A stretch of DNA of 64,000 bases from Nocardioides zeae. Lineage in GTDB: Bacteria; Actinomycetota; Actinomycetes; Propionibacteriales; Nocardioidaceae. The notes under the pieces are model-generated. The model made no database searches. It worked only from the letters and a program-made list of their open reading frames with translations, and was not told the origin of the DNA. The stretch spans positions 62,001-126,000 of the forward strand of contig NZ_JAAGXA010000001.1 in NCBI RefSeq assembly GCF_010686755.1, given 5' to 3'. The position numbers were made by a program, and so were the translations under genes. Of the stretch, positions 13,641-23,663 are shown in pieces (the first letter of the stretch is position 1; the number at the start of each line of letters is the position of its first letter).

Positions 13641-14558
13641 GTGAGCCGCGTCATCGTGGTGGGCGCCGGGGTCGTCGGCCTGACGGCGGCCGTTCGCCTG
13701 CTCGAGGCGGGCCACCGCGTCGACGTGGTCGCGCGCGACCTGCCGCTCGAGACGACGTCGGTGGTCGCCGGGGCCATCTGGTACCCGTACCTCGCCTTCC
13801 CCCGCGCGCGCGTCGGGGACTGGGGGCGCACGTCGTACGCGGTGCTCGACGCCCTCAGCGACACCGATCCCGATGCCGGCGTGCGGATGCGCGAGGGCAC
13901 CGAGGTGCACCGCTCCCGCACGCCCGACCCGTGGTGGGCCGACGGCGGCCCGGCGATCGCGCGGGAGACGGCGCTGCCGCCGGGGTACGTCGACGGATGG
14001 ACCTTCCGGACCCCGGTGCTCGACATGCCGGTGCACCTGCGGTGGCTCGCGCGACGGGTCGAGGAGCTCGGCGGCACGATCACCCGGATGAACCTCTCGG
14101 CCCTCCCGACGCACGCCGACGTGGTGGTGAACTGCTCCGGGATCGGCTCGCGCCTGCTGGCGGGCGACCGCACCGTGGTGCCCATCCGCGGGCAGGTCGT
14201 CGTGGTCGAGCAGGTGGGCCTCGACCGCTGGTGGCTGGACGAGGGCGGTGAGCACCCGACGTACGTGCTGCCGCGGGAGCACGAGATCGTCGTGGGCGGC
14301 ACGGCCGTCGAGGGGGAGTGGAGCCGCACGCCGTCGCCGGAGGCGGCGCGCGACATCCTCGAGCGCGCGTCCGTGCTCGTGCCTGCGCTGCGCGGCGCGA
14401 CGGTGCTGCGGCACAAGGTGGGGCTGCGTCCGCTCCGGGCCGCGGTGCGCGTGGAGCGGCAGGGCGACGTCGTGCACTGCTACGGCCACGGCGGCGCGGG
14501 CGTCACCCTGGCCTGGGGGTGCGCCGAGGAGGTCACCCGGCTGGTGGGCCCGGCCTGA
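13641..14558 (+). CDS. FAD-dependent D-amino-acid oxidase-like oxidoreductase
   Basis: The 305-residue protein has an N-terminal dinucleotide motif VIVVGAGVVGLTAA. It also has the family segments SVVAGAIWYPYL near residue 45 and, at the C-terminus, YGHGGAGVTLAWG, which closes the FAD site in D-amino-acid oxidases. The predicted reaction is oxidative deamination of D-amino acids with hydrogen peroxide production. The start is GTG 13641 after GGAGGAGCCC; upstream in-frame codons are low-complexity. Its 3' end overlaps the convergent DUF952 gene by 26 bp. Confidence 0.85.
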   Translation: MSRVIVVGAGVVGLTAAVRLLEAGHRVDVVARDLPLETTSVVAGAIWYPYLAFPRARVGDWGRTSYAVLDALSDTDPDAGVRMREGTEVHRSRTPDPWWADGGPAIARETALPPGYVDGWTFRTPVLDMPVHLRWLARRVEELGGTITRMNLSALPTHADVVVNCSGIGSRLLAGDRTVVPIRGQVVVVEQVGLDRWWLDEGGEHPTYVLPREHEIVVGGTAVEGEWSRTPSPEAARDILERASVLVPALRGATVLRHKVGLRPLRAAVRVERQGDVVHCYGHGGAGVTLAWGCAEEVTRLVGPA

Positions 14559-14868
14559 CCGGTTCCACCGCGACGACCGCGGGGGGCGGGAGCGCGGCGT
14601 ACACGTGGGGGAAGGTGTCGTCCCCGACGGGGTCCTCGCGCCACGGCACGCCGAGCTCGTCGAGGAGGTCGGTGTCGACGGTGAGCAGCACGAGCGGCTC
14701 GGTCACGTCGGCGTAGTAGCGCTCCAGCACCCCGGCGACCTGCTCCGGCCGCGCCGCGTGGAGGAAGCCCTCCTCGGCGAGGGTGCGCCCGCGGGTCGAG
14801 GTGTCGTAGGCACCCGTGGCCTGGGCGGACGCCCAGTCGGCGGCGGTGGCGACGTGGTGGATCAGCAT
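14533..14868 (-). CDS. DUF952 family protein
   Basis: The 111-residue protein starts MLIHHVATAADWASAQATG and contains GFLHAARPEQVAGVL and FPHVYAALP, the conserved blocks of DUF952 (a glutathione-S-transferase-associated domain of unknown function). ATG 14868 shares one base with the stop of the upstream 139-residue gene (TGATG), so the two are translationally coupled. Function unknown. Confidence 0.8.
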   Translation of the reverse strand: MLIHHVATAADWASAQATGAYDTSTRGRTLAEEGFLHAARPEQVAGVLERYYADVTEPLVLLTVDTDLLDELGVPWREDPVGDDTFPHVYAALPPPAVVAVEPVRPGPPAG

Positions 14869-15287
14869 CAGCGCTCCGGGAAGTCCTCGAGGTGGGCCGC
14901 CCACGCGTCGGCGGCGGCGTGCAGTGGTCGCGAGGGTACGACGAGGTCCGCGACCACGTCGCCGAGCCGCACCCCGAGCTGGGCGGTGCCCCCGGCCTGC
15001 CGGCCGAGGCGGAACGACAGCAGCGGCTCGACGAAGCCGATGCCCGCCGTACCGCGGCCGTCGGCGACCGCGTGCAGCCAGTCCGCCAGCGCCCGGGCCT
15101 CCGAGGTGAGCAGGCAGGGGTCGACGGCGCGATGGCTCCCGTCGGCGCCCGTGAGCACGGCGTCGACGACGAGCCGGTTGGTGTCCCAGTCGTTCGCGGG
15201 CAGGGACGGGTCGAGCTCGGGGAGCTCGTAGCGCAGCACCGTGAGGGCGAGGCCCCGCCCCGAGGCGTCGTGCAGCTGCAGGCTCAC
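14868..15287 (-). CDS. WapI-like conserved hypothetical protein
   Basis: In this 139-residue protein, LRYELPELDPSLPANDWDTNRLVV is followed by DPCLLTSEARALADWL and FVEPLLSFRL. The pattern (a WLxV strand, a DPCLTTWEA-like block, then FxEPxLxF) resembles the WapI immunity-protein-like family as I recall it, and no toxin gene is nearby. It is translated just before the DUF952 gene and 10 bp after nucS on the same strand, so the three probably form one transcript. Confidence 0.6.
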   Translation of the reverse strand: MSLQLHDASGRGLALTVLRYELPELDPSLPANDWDTNRLVVDAVLTGADGSHRAVDPCLLTSEARALADWLHAVADGRGTAGIGFVEPLLSFRLGRQAGGTAQLGVRLGDVVADLVVPSRPLHAAADAWAAHLEDFPER

Positions 15288-15297
15288 GCTGCGCCCC

Positions 15298-15972
15298 CTA
15301 GAACAGCCGGTCCTCGGCGTCGTCCATGCCCCGCAGCGCGTCGTAGTCCACGACGGCGCACGTGATGCCGCGGTCGGTGGCGAGCACGCGGGCCTGGGGC
15401 TTGATCTCCTGCGCGGCGAAGATCCCGCGCACGGGGCGCAGGGCGGGGTCGCGGTTGAGCAGCTCCAGGTAGCGCGTCAGCTGCTCGACGCCGTCGATCT
15501 CGCCGCGCCGCTTGATCTCGACGGCCACCGCGGCGCCGGCGGCGTCGCGGCACATGAGGTCGACCGGACCGATGGCGGTGGGGAACTCGCGGCGCACGAG
15601 GGTGAGGCCGGCCGACAGCGTGCCGGGGTGCTCGGCGAGGAGCTCCTGGAGGTGCTTCTCGACGCCGTCCTTCTGCAGGCCGGGGTCGACGCCGAGGTCG
15701 TGGCGCGTGTCGGCGTGGATCTCCTCGATGAGGATGCGTAGCGTGTCGTCGGTCTTGCTCGTGACGGTCCACTCGACGGCGCCGTCCTCGGTGGTGCCCT
15801 CGCGCAGGGTGCACGGCGGGCTCATCCAGTTGAGCGGCTTGTAGGAGCCTCCGTCGGAGTGCACGAGGACCGAGCCGTCCGCCTTCACCATGATGACGCG
15901 GGTGGCCATCGGCAGGTGGGCGGTGAGGCGGCCCGCGTAGTCGACCTGGCAGCGCGCTACGACGAGTCTCAC
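15298..15972 (-). CDS. nucS: Mismatch-specific endonuclease NucS/EndoMS
   Basis: NucS performs non-canonical mismatch repair in actinobacteria, cutting both strands at mismatches. The 224-residue protein has the N-terminal DNA-binding domain and a C-terminal RecB-like nuclease core: D in GPVDLMCRD, then E and K in [19 protein letters not shown]. The last residues AEDRLF fit the short C-terminal clamp-binding tail of the family. The start GTG 15972 gives the usual N-terminus [16 protein letters not shown]. nucS lies in a similar position in mycobacteria (Rv1321). Confidence 0.95.
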   Translation of the reverse strand: MRLVVARCQVDYAGRLTAHLPMATRVIMVKADGSVLVHSDGGSYKPLNWMSPPCTLREGTTEDGAVEWTVTSKTDDTLRILIEEIHADTRHDLGVDPGLQKDGVEKHLQELLAEHPGTLSAGLTLVRREFPTAIGPVDLMCRDAAGAAVAVEIKRRGEIDGVEQLTRYLELLNRDPALRPVRGIFAAQEIKPQARVLATDRGITCAVVDYDALRGMDDAEDRLF

Positions 15973-16107
15973 GCCGAGGCAATCTACCGGTCGGCGGGGG
16001 CGGGGCCCCACCCGCCCGCCCGGCCGCGCCGACCTACCCGATCGATCGCTCGGATCGTCCGGTCGGGCACTTACCGCGGGGTAGTGCGCGATGCCATCAT
16101 CCCGAGC

Positions 16108-17328
<1,221 letters not shown>

Positions 17329-17387
17329 CCGCCGATCCACGGAGGAGCGCGAGGGCCGTGCTTGAGGGCGGGTGTTCACTCGGTTCC

Positions 17388-17918
17388 ATGGACATCTCGA
17401 CCCACGCCGTACGCCGCGGCACGGCCCTCGCGCTCACCACCCTCCTCGCGGGCGTGGCCCTGTCCGCCTGCTCCGACAGCGACGACGAGTCGTCGCCGAC
17501 CGTCACCGTGACGGAGACCGTCACCTCGTCGGCGACGGCCTCGGCGTCCTCGCCCACCTCGACGCCGACCGAGCCCGGCGGCTCCTCGACCGCCTCCTCC
17601 GCGCCCACCTCGGGGAGTGCCGCGACCGGACCGCTGCCGACCGACGCCCAGGGCTACGCGCAGGCGCTCATCGACGCCTGGCAGGCCGGCGACCGTGCCG
17701 CCGCCGAGCGGCTCGTGCGTGACCCCGACGAGGTCGACGACCTCTTCGACGAGGACGACCTGACGGGCGACCCCGTGTTCGCGATGTGCGAGGGGGCGGC
17801 GGGCTCGTCGTACTGCACCTGGAACGGCACGGGATATGACATCGTCGTGCGCGTCGCCAACGAGACGGCGAGCGCCGGGCAGGAGGGCGCGATCAGCGAG
17901 GTCGACGTGGAGGACTGA
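17388..17918 (+). CDS. Secreted lipoprotein with Ser/Thr-rich linker
   Basis: The 176-residue precursor has a lipoprotein signal peptide ending in LSAC (lipidated Cys about residue 27), then a Ser/Thr/Pro-rich low-complexity linker to about residue 85. A small globular domain follows, with two cysteines ([11 protein letters not shown]) likely to form a disulfide. No family is recognised. The layout resembles actinobacterial DUF-type lipoproteins with an NTF2-like fold, but that is a guess. Its stop overlaps the next start (TGATG). Confidence 0.7.
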   Translation: MDISTHAVRRGTALALTTLLAGVALSACSDSDDESSPTVTVTETVTSSATASASSPTSTPTEPGGSSTASSAPTSGSAATGPLPTDAQGYAQALIDAWQAGDRAAAERLVRDPDEVDDLFDEDDLTGDPVFAMCEGAAGSSYCTWNGTGYDIVVRVANETASAGQEGAISEVDVED

Positions 17919-18715
17919 TGCGGCGAGCGGTCGTCGGACTGGCGGTGGCGGCGCTGCTCCTGACGGGCTGCGCCGGCACCGAGGAGGAGCCGGACGGCGC
18001 GGAGGAGGGCCAGACGGCGGAGGTGACGGCCCCGCCGGCCGACTCCCGCTGGGACATCCAGCTGGGCGGCCCCCGCGACGTGCCCGAGGACGTGGCGATC
18101 GTCGAGCGGGACCGCACGGCGGAGCCGCTCGGCGGCTACGACATCTGCTACGTCAACGGGTTCCAGTCGCAGCCCGACGACGAGCAGTGGACCGACTCCG
18201 ACCTGGTGCTGCGGGACGCCGACGGCGAACCGGTCATCGACGAGGTGTGGCAGGAGTACATCTTCGACATCTCCTCGGCCGACAAGCGGGACGCGCTGCT
18301 CGAGATCGTCGGTCCGTGGATCGAGGGGTGCGCCGACAACGGCTTCGACGCCGTCGAGCTCGACAACCTCGACTCCTTCACCCGCAGCCAGGGGCTGCTC
18401 GACGAGGCCGACGCGGACGCCTGGGCCGAGGCGCTCGTGGGCGTCGCCCACGACGCGGGGCTCGCGGCCGGCCAGAAGAACCGGGCGGGCTGGGACGGCA
18501 CGAGCGTCGGCTACGACTTCGCCGTCGTCGAGGAGTGCGGGGCGTACGACGAGTGCGGCGCCTACACCGAGTTCTTCGGCGACCACGTGCTGGTCGTCGA
18601 GTACACCGAGGAGGGGTTCGCGGCCGCGTGCGACGAGCTCGGCGGGACGGTGCCGATCGTCTTCCGCGACGTGGACCTCGCGCCCGACGGCGACCGGGAG
18701 TGGTGCGAGGGCTAA
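17918..18715 (+). CDS. GH114-like (endo-alpha-1,4-polygalactosaminidase) lipoprotein
   Basis: The 265-residue precursor has lipobox LLTGC at residues 16-20. The mature part reads WDIQLGG, YDICYVNGFQ, WIEGCADNGFDAVELDNLDSF, AGLAAGQKN and FAVVEECGAYDEC. These are the strand-end motifs of the GH114/TM1410-like TIM barrel, including the acidic pair in ELDN. Family members hydrolyse galactosaminogalactan-type polymers; the natural substrate here is unknown. It is translationally coupled to the preceding lipoprotein. Confidence 0.8.
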   Translation: MRRAVVGLAVAALLLTGCAGTEEEPDGAEEGQTAEVTAPPADSRWDIQLGGPRDVPEDVAIVERDRTAEPLGGYDICYVNGFQSQPDDEQWTDSDLVLRDADGEPVIDEVWQEYIFDISSADKRDALLEIVGPWIEGCADNGFDAVELDNLDSFTRSQGLLDEADADAWAEALVGVAHDAGLAAGQKNRAGWDGTSVGYDFAVVEECGAYDECGAYTEFFGDHVLVVEYTEEGFAAACDELGGTVPIVFRDVDLAPDGDREWCEG

Positions 18716-18724
18716 CCTCGCCGC

Positions 18725-19537
18725 GTGGGCCAGAAGATCCGTGCGAACTCCGTCCTCCCGGCTCGGCGTGAGGAGCTGACGCTCCACACCGCGGACGGGC
18801 TCGGGCTCGTCGCCGAGCTCGCCCTCCCCGAGGACCGCGACCCCGTCGCGACGATCATCTTCCTGCACCCGCTGCCCACCCACGGCGGCATGATGGACAG
18901 CCACGTCTTCCGCAAGGCCGCGTTCCGGCTCCCGGCCCTCGCCGGGGTGGCGGTGCTGCGCTACAACTCGCGCGGCACGTGGAGCGAGCAGGGCACCAGC
19001 GAGGGCGCCTTCGACAACGGCGTGGGGGAGCGGTTCGACGTCGCGGCGGCCCTCGAGTTCGCGGAGTTCCACGACCTGCCGAACGTGTGGCTGGTCGGCT
19101 GGTCGTTCGGCACCGACGTCACGCTGATGCACGGGCTCGACCCGCTCGTGCAGGGCGCGATCCTCCTCAGCCCGCCGCTGCGCTACTCCCAGCCGGAGCA
19201 CCTCGCCGCCTGGGCCGAGGCCGGGCGTCCCCTGACCGCGATCGTGCCGGAGCTCGACGACTACCTGCGGCCGGTCGAGGCGCGGGAGCGCTTCGCCGCC
19301 GTGCCGCAGGTGGAGGTCGTCGCCGTCGAGGGCGGCAAGCACCTGTGGGTCGGGCAGGCGGAGCGCGTGCTCGACGAGATCGTCGCGCGGGTGGCGCCGG
19401 AGGTCGCGGTCCCCCTGCCGCGGGAGTGGGACGGTGCCATGACCGCCGCGGACACCAGCGCCTACAACGCGCACAACCTGGCGGCGTACCAGGACGTGCC
19501 GGTGCCCGGCCCGGCCCAGCGCGACGCCGGCTCCTGA
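18725..19537 (+). CDS. Alpha/beta hydrolase
   Basis: The 270-residue protein shows the alpha/beta-hydrolase fold. The oxyanion-side segment is FLHPLPTHGGMMDS, the nucleophile elbow is GWSFGTD (Ser), an acid lies near ELDDYLRP, and the catalytic His is in GGKHLWVG. The closest resemblance is to the small dienelactone-hydrolase/KANL3-like group acting on esters. The start is GTG 18725, nine bases after the GH114 gene. An extra C-terminal tail of about 40 residues follows the core. Confidence 0.75.
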   Translation: MGQKIRANSVLPARREELTLHTADGLGLVAELALPEDRDPVATIIFLHPLPTHGGMMDSHVFRKAAFRLPALAGVAVLRYNSRGTWSEQGTSEGAFDNGVGERFDVAAALEFAEFHDLPNVWLVGWSFGTDVTLMHGLDPLVQGAILLSPPLRYSQPEHLAAWAEAGRPLTAIVPELDDYLRPVEARERFAAVPQVEVVAVEGGKHLWVGQAERVLDEIVARVAPEVAVPLPREWDGAMTAADTSAYNAHNLAAYQDVPVPGPAQRDAGS

Positions 19538-19541
19538 CCGG

Positions 19542-20075
19542 TCAGGAGCCCTGCCGGGCGCGGTAGGCGGCGACCGCGGTGCGGTTGCCGCACGTGGTCG
19601 AGCAGAACTTGCGGGAGCGGTTGCGCGACAGGTCGAGCACGATGCCCTCGCAGTCCTCGGCGGCGCACGTGCCGAGGCGCGACATCTCGTCGGCACGGAT
19701 GACGTCGATCATGGCCATCGCGGTCTCCACGACGATGCGTTCCACGAGCGGCCGGTCGGAGTCGACGGCGTGCAGGTGCCAGTCCCAGCCGTCGTGCCGT
19801 GCCAGCTGGGGGAGCGCGCGGGCCTCGGCGAGCATCGCGTTCACGATGTCGACGGCCTCGTCCCGCGTGCTGGTCAGCAGGGCCCGGAGCCGTGGTCGGA
19901 GCGCCCGCACCTCGTCGAGCTCCGCGCGCGTGCGGTCGTGCCGGCCGGTGTAGCCGTAGTCCGTGAAGTGCGCGTCGAGGTCCGCCACCGTCGTCAGCGT
20001 GTCCGGCTCCGCGGCCGTGTTGACGAGCTGGACGGCCGCCGCCAACGCGATCTCGGTGTCATGCGTGAAAAGCAT
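19542..20075 (-). CDS. CGNR zinc-finger regulator
   Basis: The 177-residue protein has an N-terminal ABATE-type stress-sensing domain and a C-terminal CGNR finger (CAAEDCEGIVLDLSRNRSRKFCSTTCGNR written in parts: C-x4-C, then FCSTTCGNR). These are one-component transcriptional regulators. It is divergent from an EamA exporter with 38 bp between the start codons, and the exporter's promoter lies in that gap. It very probably controls that exporter and itself. Confidence 0.85.
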   Translation of the reverse strand: MLFTHDTEIALAAAVQLVNTAAEPDTLTTVADLDAHFTDYGYTGRHDRTRAELDEVRALRPRLRALLTSTRDEAVDIVNAMLAEARALPQLARHDGWDWHLHAVDSDRPLVERIVVETAMAMIDVIRADEMSRLGTCAAEDCEGIVLDLSRNRSRKFCSTTCGNRTAVAAYRARQGS

Positions 20076-20076
20076 T

Positions 20077-20105
20077 TTGACACCTTACCAACCGGGTCGT
20101 ACTGT
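20077..20105 (+). promoter_or_regulatory. Strong sigma70-type promoter of the EamA gene, apparently leaderless
   Basis: TTGACA (20077-20082), a spacer of exactly 17 bases and TACTGT (20100-20105) are seen. A start site 6-8 bases further on falls at about 20112-20114, that is at the ATG of the exporter (20114), so the mRNA would be leaderless. The -35 box touches the start codon of the divergent CGNR gene. Confidence 0.65.
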
Positions 20106-20113
20106 CATGACCC

Positions 20114-21121
20114 ATGAGCACGTTGACTCCTGACACGCACGTCGTGTCCTCCGCGCGCCCCCAGCTCGGCGCCGGCCTCCTCCTCGCCCTGGTCTCGGCC
20201 TCGGCGTTCGGTCTGTCGGGGTCGTTGGCGCGTGGCCTGCTCGACGCGGGCTGGACCGCGGGTGCCGCCGTGACCGCCCGCGTCGCCCTCGCGGCGCTCG
20301 TGCTCGCCGTACCGGCTGCGCTGGCGATGCGGGGCCGGTGGGGCGTGCTGCTCGGCCAGCCGCGGAACCTCGGCACCGTGGCGCTGTACGGCGTGCTGGC
20401 GGTCGCCGGTGCACAGCTCTGCTACTTCTACGCGGTCTCCTACCTGCAGGTCGGGGTGGCGCTGCTCATCGAGTACACGGCGCCCGTCGCCGTCATCGTC
20501 TGGATGTGGCTGCGGCACGGGCAGCGGCCCGGACGCGTCACCGTGCTCGGCGCCGCCGTCGCCGCCGTCGGTCTGGCCCTCGTGCTCGGCGTCGTCAGCG
20601 GCGTGAGCCTCAACGTCGTCGGCGTCCTCTGGGGCCTCGGTGCGATGGTCGGCGCGGCGTCGTACTTCGTCATCTCCGCCGACAACGACAACGGTCTGCC
20701 GGGCACGGCGCTGGCGGCCGGCGGCCTGACCGTCGGCGGCGTGGTGCTGGGGGTCGCCGGCTTCGTCGGCATCCTGCCGATGCGGGCGACGACCGCGGGT
20801 GTGGAGTACGCCGGGCACGAGGTCGCCTGGTGGGTCCCCGTGCTCGGGCTCGGCCTGGTGACGGCGGCGCTCGCCTACGTGACGGGCATTGCCGCCTCCC
20901 GCCGGCTCGGCTCGCGCCTCGCGTCGTTCGTGGCGCTGGCGGAGGTCGTCATGGCGCTCGTGTTCGCCTGGGTGCTGCTCGACGAGCTGCCCGGCCCGCT
21001 GCAGCTCGCCGGCGGCCTGCTCATCCTCGCGGGCGTCGTCGTGGTGAAGCTGGGGGAGTCGGGCGTGCAGGACGTGCGCCTCGGCGAGCCCGAGGCGGCG
21101 GAGGTCGCGGAGACGGCCTGA
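20114..21121 (+). CDS. EamA/DMT-family exporter
   Basis: The 335-residue integral membrane protein has ten hydrophobic segments in two EamA repeats. The segments YLQVGVALLIEYTAPVAVIVW and LGSRLASFVALAEVVMAL are the conserved inner helices of each half. Family members export amino acids or small metabolites; the substrate is unknown. A short charged C-terminal tail follows helix 10. It is controlled from the promoter shared with the divergent CGNR regulator. Confidence 0.85.
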   Translation: MSTLTPDTHVVSSARPQLGAGLLLALVSASAFGLSGSLARGLLDAGWTAGAAVTARVALAALVLAVPAALAMRGRWGVLLGQPRNLGTVALYGVLAVAGAQLCYFYAVSYLQVGVALLIEYTAPVAVIVWMWLRHGQRPGRVTVLGAAVAAVGLALVLGVVSGVSLNVVGVLWGLGAMVGAASYFVISADNDNGLPGTALAAGGLTVGGVVLGVAGFVGILPMRATTAGVEYAGHEVAWWVPVLGLGLVTAALAYVTGIAASRRLGSRLASFVALAEVVMALVFAWVLLDELPGPLQLAGGLLILAGVVVVKLGESGVQDVRLGEPEAAEVAETA

Positions 21122-21140
21122 GGTCGAGCGGCCCCGCCCG

Positions 21141-21192
21141 CCGGACGTCATGCGACCCGGTCGCCCCGGGGACCGGAACGCATGACGTCCGG
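21141..21192. repeat. ATGACGTCC palindrome, copy 1
   Basis: The arms CCGGACGTCATGCG (21141-21154) and CGCATGACGTCCGG (21179-21192) are perfect complements. The inner part adds a second stem CCGGTC/GACCGG. The same outer arms recur at 21356-21403 and five times at 33601-34258. It lies just after the EamA stop, so it may also act in termination. Confidence 0.85.
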
Positions 21193-21355
21193 GTACGGCG
21201 CGGGTCCGTTGCTCGGCGTACCGGAGCCGGGCTGGTCTGGCCGTGGCGGGCGGCTCGGCGGTCGCCGGGGGCCGAGATGTGCGGCTAGGGCAGGTCTGGC
21301 GCGGTCCGAGCTGCACCAGGAGCACAGTTCTGGCACCCGGCTCGGCCTGCCCGGC

Positions 21356-21403
21356 GGACGTCATGCGAGCCGGTGGCCCCGGTCACCGGGACGCATGACG
21401 TCC
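21356..21403. repeat. ATGACGTCC palindrome, copy 2
   Basis: The outer arms 21356-21367 and 21392-21403 are identical to copy 1. The inner stem here is CCGGTG/CACCGG, a paired change relative to copy 1. Between copies 1 and 2 is a spacer containing TGCACCAGGAGCACAGTTC (21312-21330), which corresponds to the TGCACCAGGCGCACAGTTC block of the 152-bp array. The stretch 21122-21518 has no gene that I can support. Confidence 0.85.
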
Positions 21404-21441
21404 CGTGGGGCGGGCAGGTCGAATCGCGGACCAGGCAGGGG

Positions 21442-21497
21442 AAACGCGGCCCGGGAGGAGCGACACGCCGAGCGTGCGCCCCTCCCGGTCCGCGTTT
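21442..21497. terminator. Bidirectional terminator between the repeat region and the coiled-coil gene
   Basis: The arms 21442-21458 and 21481-21497 (17 bp, one mismatch) form a GC-rich stem. On the plus strand it ends CGCGTTTTCTT and on the minus strand CGCGTTTCCCC. It lies 22 bp past the stop of the minus-strand DivIVA/FilP-like gene. Confidence 0.75.
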
Positions 21498-21518
21498 TCT
21501 TGTCCGAGGCCCCGGGCG

Positions 21519-22742
21519 TCAGGCCTGCGGCTTGTTCGGCTCGTCGTCGTCCGCGAAGCCCGCGACGACGTCGCGCAGCGCGCCGAGCTGGGCGGCGATG
21601 GCGTCGCGACGCTTCGCCATCCGCTCGGCCTCGGCCTTGAGCGAGGCGAGCTCGCGTGCGGCCTCGGCGTGGCCCGAGGCGTTGATCGACTCCGCCTGGG
21701 TGCGGGCCGAGGCGACGATCTGCTCCGCCTCGCGCCGGGCCCGGGAGATGAGGGCCTCGGCCTCGCGCTGGGCCTGCTCGCGCTGGGCGCTGCCCTGGGC
21801 GATGGCCTCGCGGGCCCGCTCCTCGGCCGCGGCCGCCCGCTCCTCGGCCTCGGTGACGATCTGGTTGGTCTGGGCCATGGCGCTCGCGTGGTGGTCGGCG
21901 GCCTCGCGGGCGAGGCGCTCCTTCTCCACGGCGAGCGCGCGGCGTGCCTCCTGCACCTCGCGGTCGGCGCCGGCCCGCAGCTTCTCGACCTCGCGGGTCG
22001 TGCTGCTGCGCAGGTCGTTGACCTCCTGCTCGGCGGCGAGGCGCAGCTGGGCGGCCTCGCGCTTGGCGGAGGCGACGATGTCGGCCGCCTCGGAGCGGGC
22101 CAGGGTGCGCTCCTGCTCGGCGTCGGCGAGGATCCGGCCGCGCTGGTCCTCGAGGTCGCGCAGCTGGACGGCACGCATGTCCTCGGCCTCGCGGGCCGCG
22201 TCGGCGCGGATGGCCCGCGCGTCGCGGTTGGCCTGGTCGAGGATCTCCCGGCTCTCCTCCTGGGCGGTGTGGCGGACGTCGGCCGCCTCCTCCTCGGCGA
22301 GGCGCAGCATCTCGCTGGCGCGGCCACCGAGGCCGGCGTATGTCGGGTTCTTCACCTCGGCGAGCTGCTGGCGCAGCGACTCGATCTCCGCCTGGAGGCC
22401 ACCGACCTGCTGCTCGGTCGCCTGGAGGCTGGCGGCGAGGCCGGCCTTCTCGTCGACGATCTGCTGCAGGGCGCGGTTGACCGCGATCTGGTCGTAGCCG
22501 CCACGGCGCACGACGGGCAGCGCCGGCACGACCCCGCGCTGCTGCGCTGCCGCCGCGGCGGGGGCGGGCTGCTGCGGGCGGGGTGGCACGCCACCGCGAC
22601 CGGCGTCCGGGCGGGCGGCCGGCTGCCGGGAGGTGGTGGTGTCGGCGCCGACGGCCGGGATGGCCTGCGTCGACTGCTGGTCGGGGTTGCCGGAGCCCTT
22701 CGACGGCTCGTCGTCGAAGATCGACAGTCCCTTGTCGCTCAT
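21519..22742 (-). CDS. DivIVA/FilP-like coiled-coil cytoskeletal protein
   Basis: The 407-residue protein has a disordered N-terminus rich in Gln/Pro/Ala (1-75). A short DivIVA-like segment ([19 protein letters not shown]) follows, then about 300 residues of nearly continuous Ala/Glu/Arg coiled coil with repeated AAEAERI/EAEEL-type heptads, and an acidic tail. This is the layout of actinobacterial Scy/FilP/DivIVA-related polar-growth or cell-shape proteins. The exact orthologue cannot be fixed by eye. ATG 22742 gives [13 protein letters not shown]. Confidence 0.75.
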   Translation of the reverse strand: MSDKGLSIFDDEPSKGSGNPDQQSTQAIPAVGADTTTSRQPAARPDAGRGGVPPRPQQPAPAAAAAQQRGVVPALPVVRRGGYDQIAVNRALQQIVDEKAGLAASLQATEQQVGGLQAEIESLRQQLAEVKNPTYAGLGGRASEMLRLAEEEAADVRHTAQEESREILDQANRDARAIRADAAREAEDMRAVQLRDLEDQRGRILADAEQERTLARSEAADIVASAKREAAQLRLAAEQEVNDLRSSTTREVEKLRAGADREVQEARRALAVEKERLAREAADHHASAMAQTNQIVTEAEERAAAAEERAREAIAQGSAQREQAQREAEALISRARREAEQIVASARTQAESINASGHAEAARELASLKAEAERMAKRRDAIAAQLGALRDVVAGFADDDEPNKPQA

Positions 22743-22898
22743 GGTGAAGAACTCCTCTGCCGGTCGGCGCGACGTTCGCGCCCGCTACGTCTCGTCGGGG
22801 GGTGCGGGGACCAGTGTTGCGGATCGCTCCCGCGGATCACAGTGACGTGGCCGGGTCGGCTGCTGCGGTTCGCCTCACGCCGGGGGACAATCCCGCTC

Positions 22899-23663
22899 AT
22901 GGACGGACCGGCGGTCGACCTCAACAGCGACGTGGGCGAGTCGTTCGGCCGGTGGGTGCTCGGCGACGACGCCGCGGTGCTCGCCGAGGTCACGAGCGCG
23001 AACGTCGCCTGCGGCTTCCACGCCGGCGACCCGTCCACCCTGCGCCGCACCTGCGCGCTCGCGGTGGAGCGGGGCGTCGTCATCGGGGCGCAGGTCGGCT
23101 ACCGCGACCTGGCGGGCTTCGGCCGCCGCTTCCTCGACGTCGCGCCCGACGAGCTCACCGACGACGTGCTCTACCAGCTCGGGGCCCTCGACGCGCTCGC
23201 GCGCGCCGTCGGGGGCCGGGTGGCCTACCTGAAGCCGCACGGCGCCCTCTACAACGCGACCGTGCATCACGACGAGCAGGCCGCGGCCGTGGTGCGGGCC
23301 GTGCGCGAGCACGACCCGTCGCTGCCCGTGCTCGGGCTCCCCGGCTCGGCCCTCCTCGGCCACGCCGAGGCCGCCGGCCTGCGGGCCGTGACCGAGGCGT
23401 TCGCGGACCGCGGCTACGAGCCCGACGGCACCCTGGTACGACGCGACCGCCCCGGAGCGCTCCTGCACGACCCCGACCAGGTGGCGGCCCGCGTGGTGCG
23501 GCTCGCCACCGAGGGCCTCGTGACGGCGGTCGACGGCACGGACATCGCCGTCCGGTCCGACTCGGTCTGCCTCCACGGGGACTCCCCGGGGGCCGTGGCG
23601 ATGGCGCGTGCCGTGCGGTCCGCCCTGGACGCGGCCGGGATCGCGGTGCGGGCGTTCGCGTGA
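22899..23663 (+). CDS. pxpA: 5-oxoprolinase subunit A (LamB/YcsF family)
   Basis: PxpA acts with PxpB and PxpC in the ATP-dependent opening of 5-oxoproline (pyroglutamate) to glutamate. The 254-residue protein shows the LamB/YcsF signatures [34 protein letters not shown] and [15 protein letters not shown] 22899 is chosen over the long upstream open frame because it gives the canonical start. Its stop overlaps the pxpB GTG by three bases. Confidence 0.93.
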   Translation: MDGPAVDLNSDVGESFGRWVLGDDAAVLAEVTSANVACGFHAGDPSTLRRTCALAVERGVVIGAQVGYRDLAGFGRRFLDVAPDELTDDVLYQLGALDALARAVGGRVAYLKPHGALYNATVHHDEQAAAVVRAVREHDPSLPVLGLPGSALLGHAEAAGLRAVTEAFADRGYEPDGTLVRRDRPGALLHDPDQVAARVVRLATEGLVTAVDGTDIAVRSDSVCLHGDSPGAVAMARAVRSALDAAGIAVRAFA

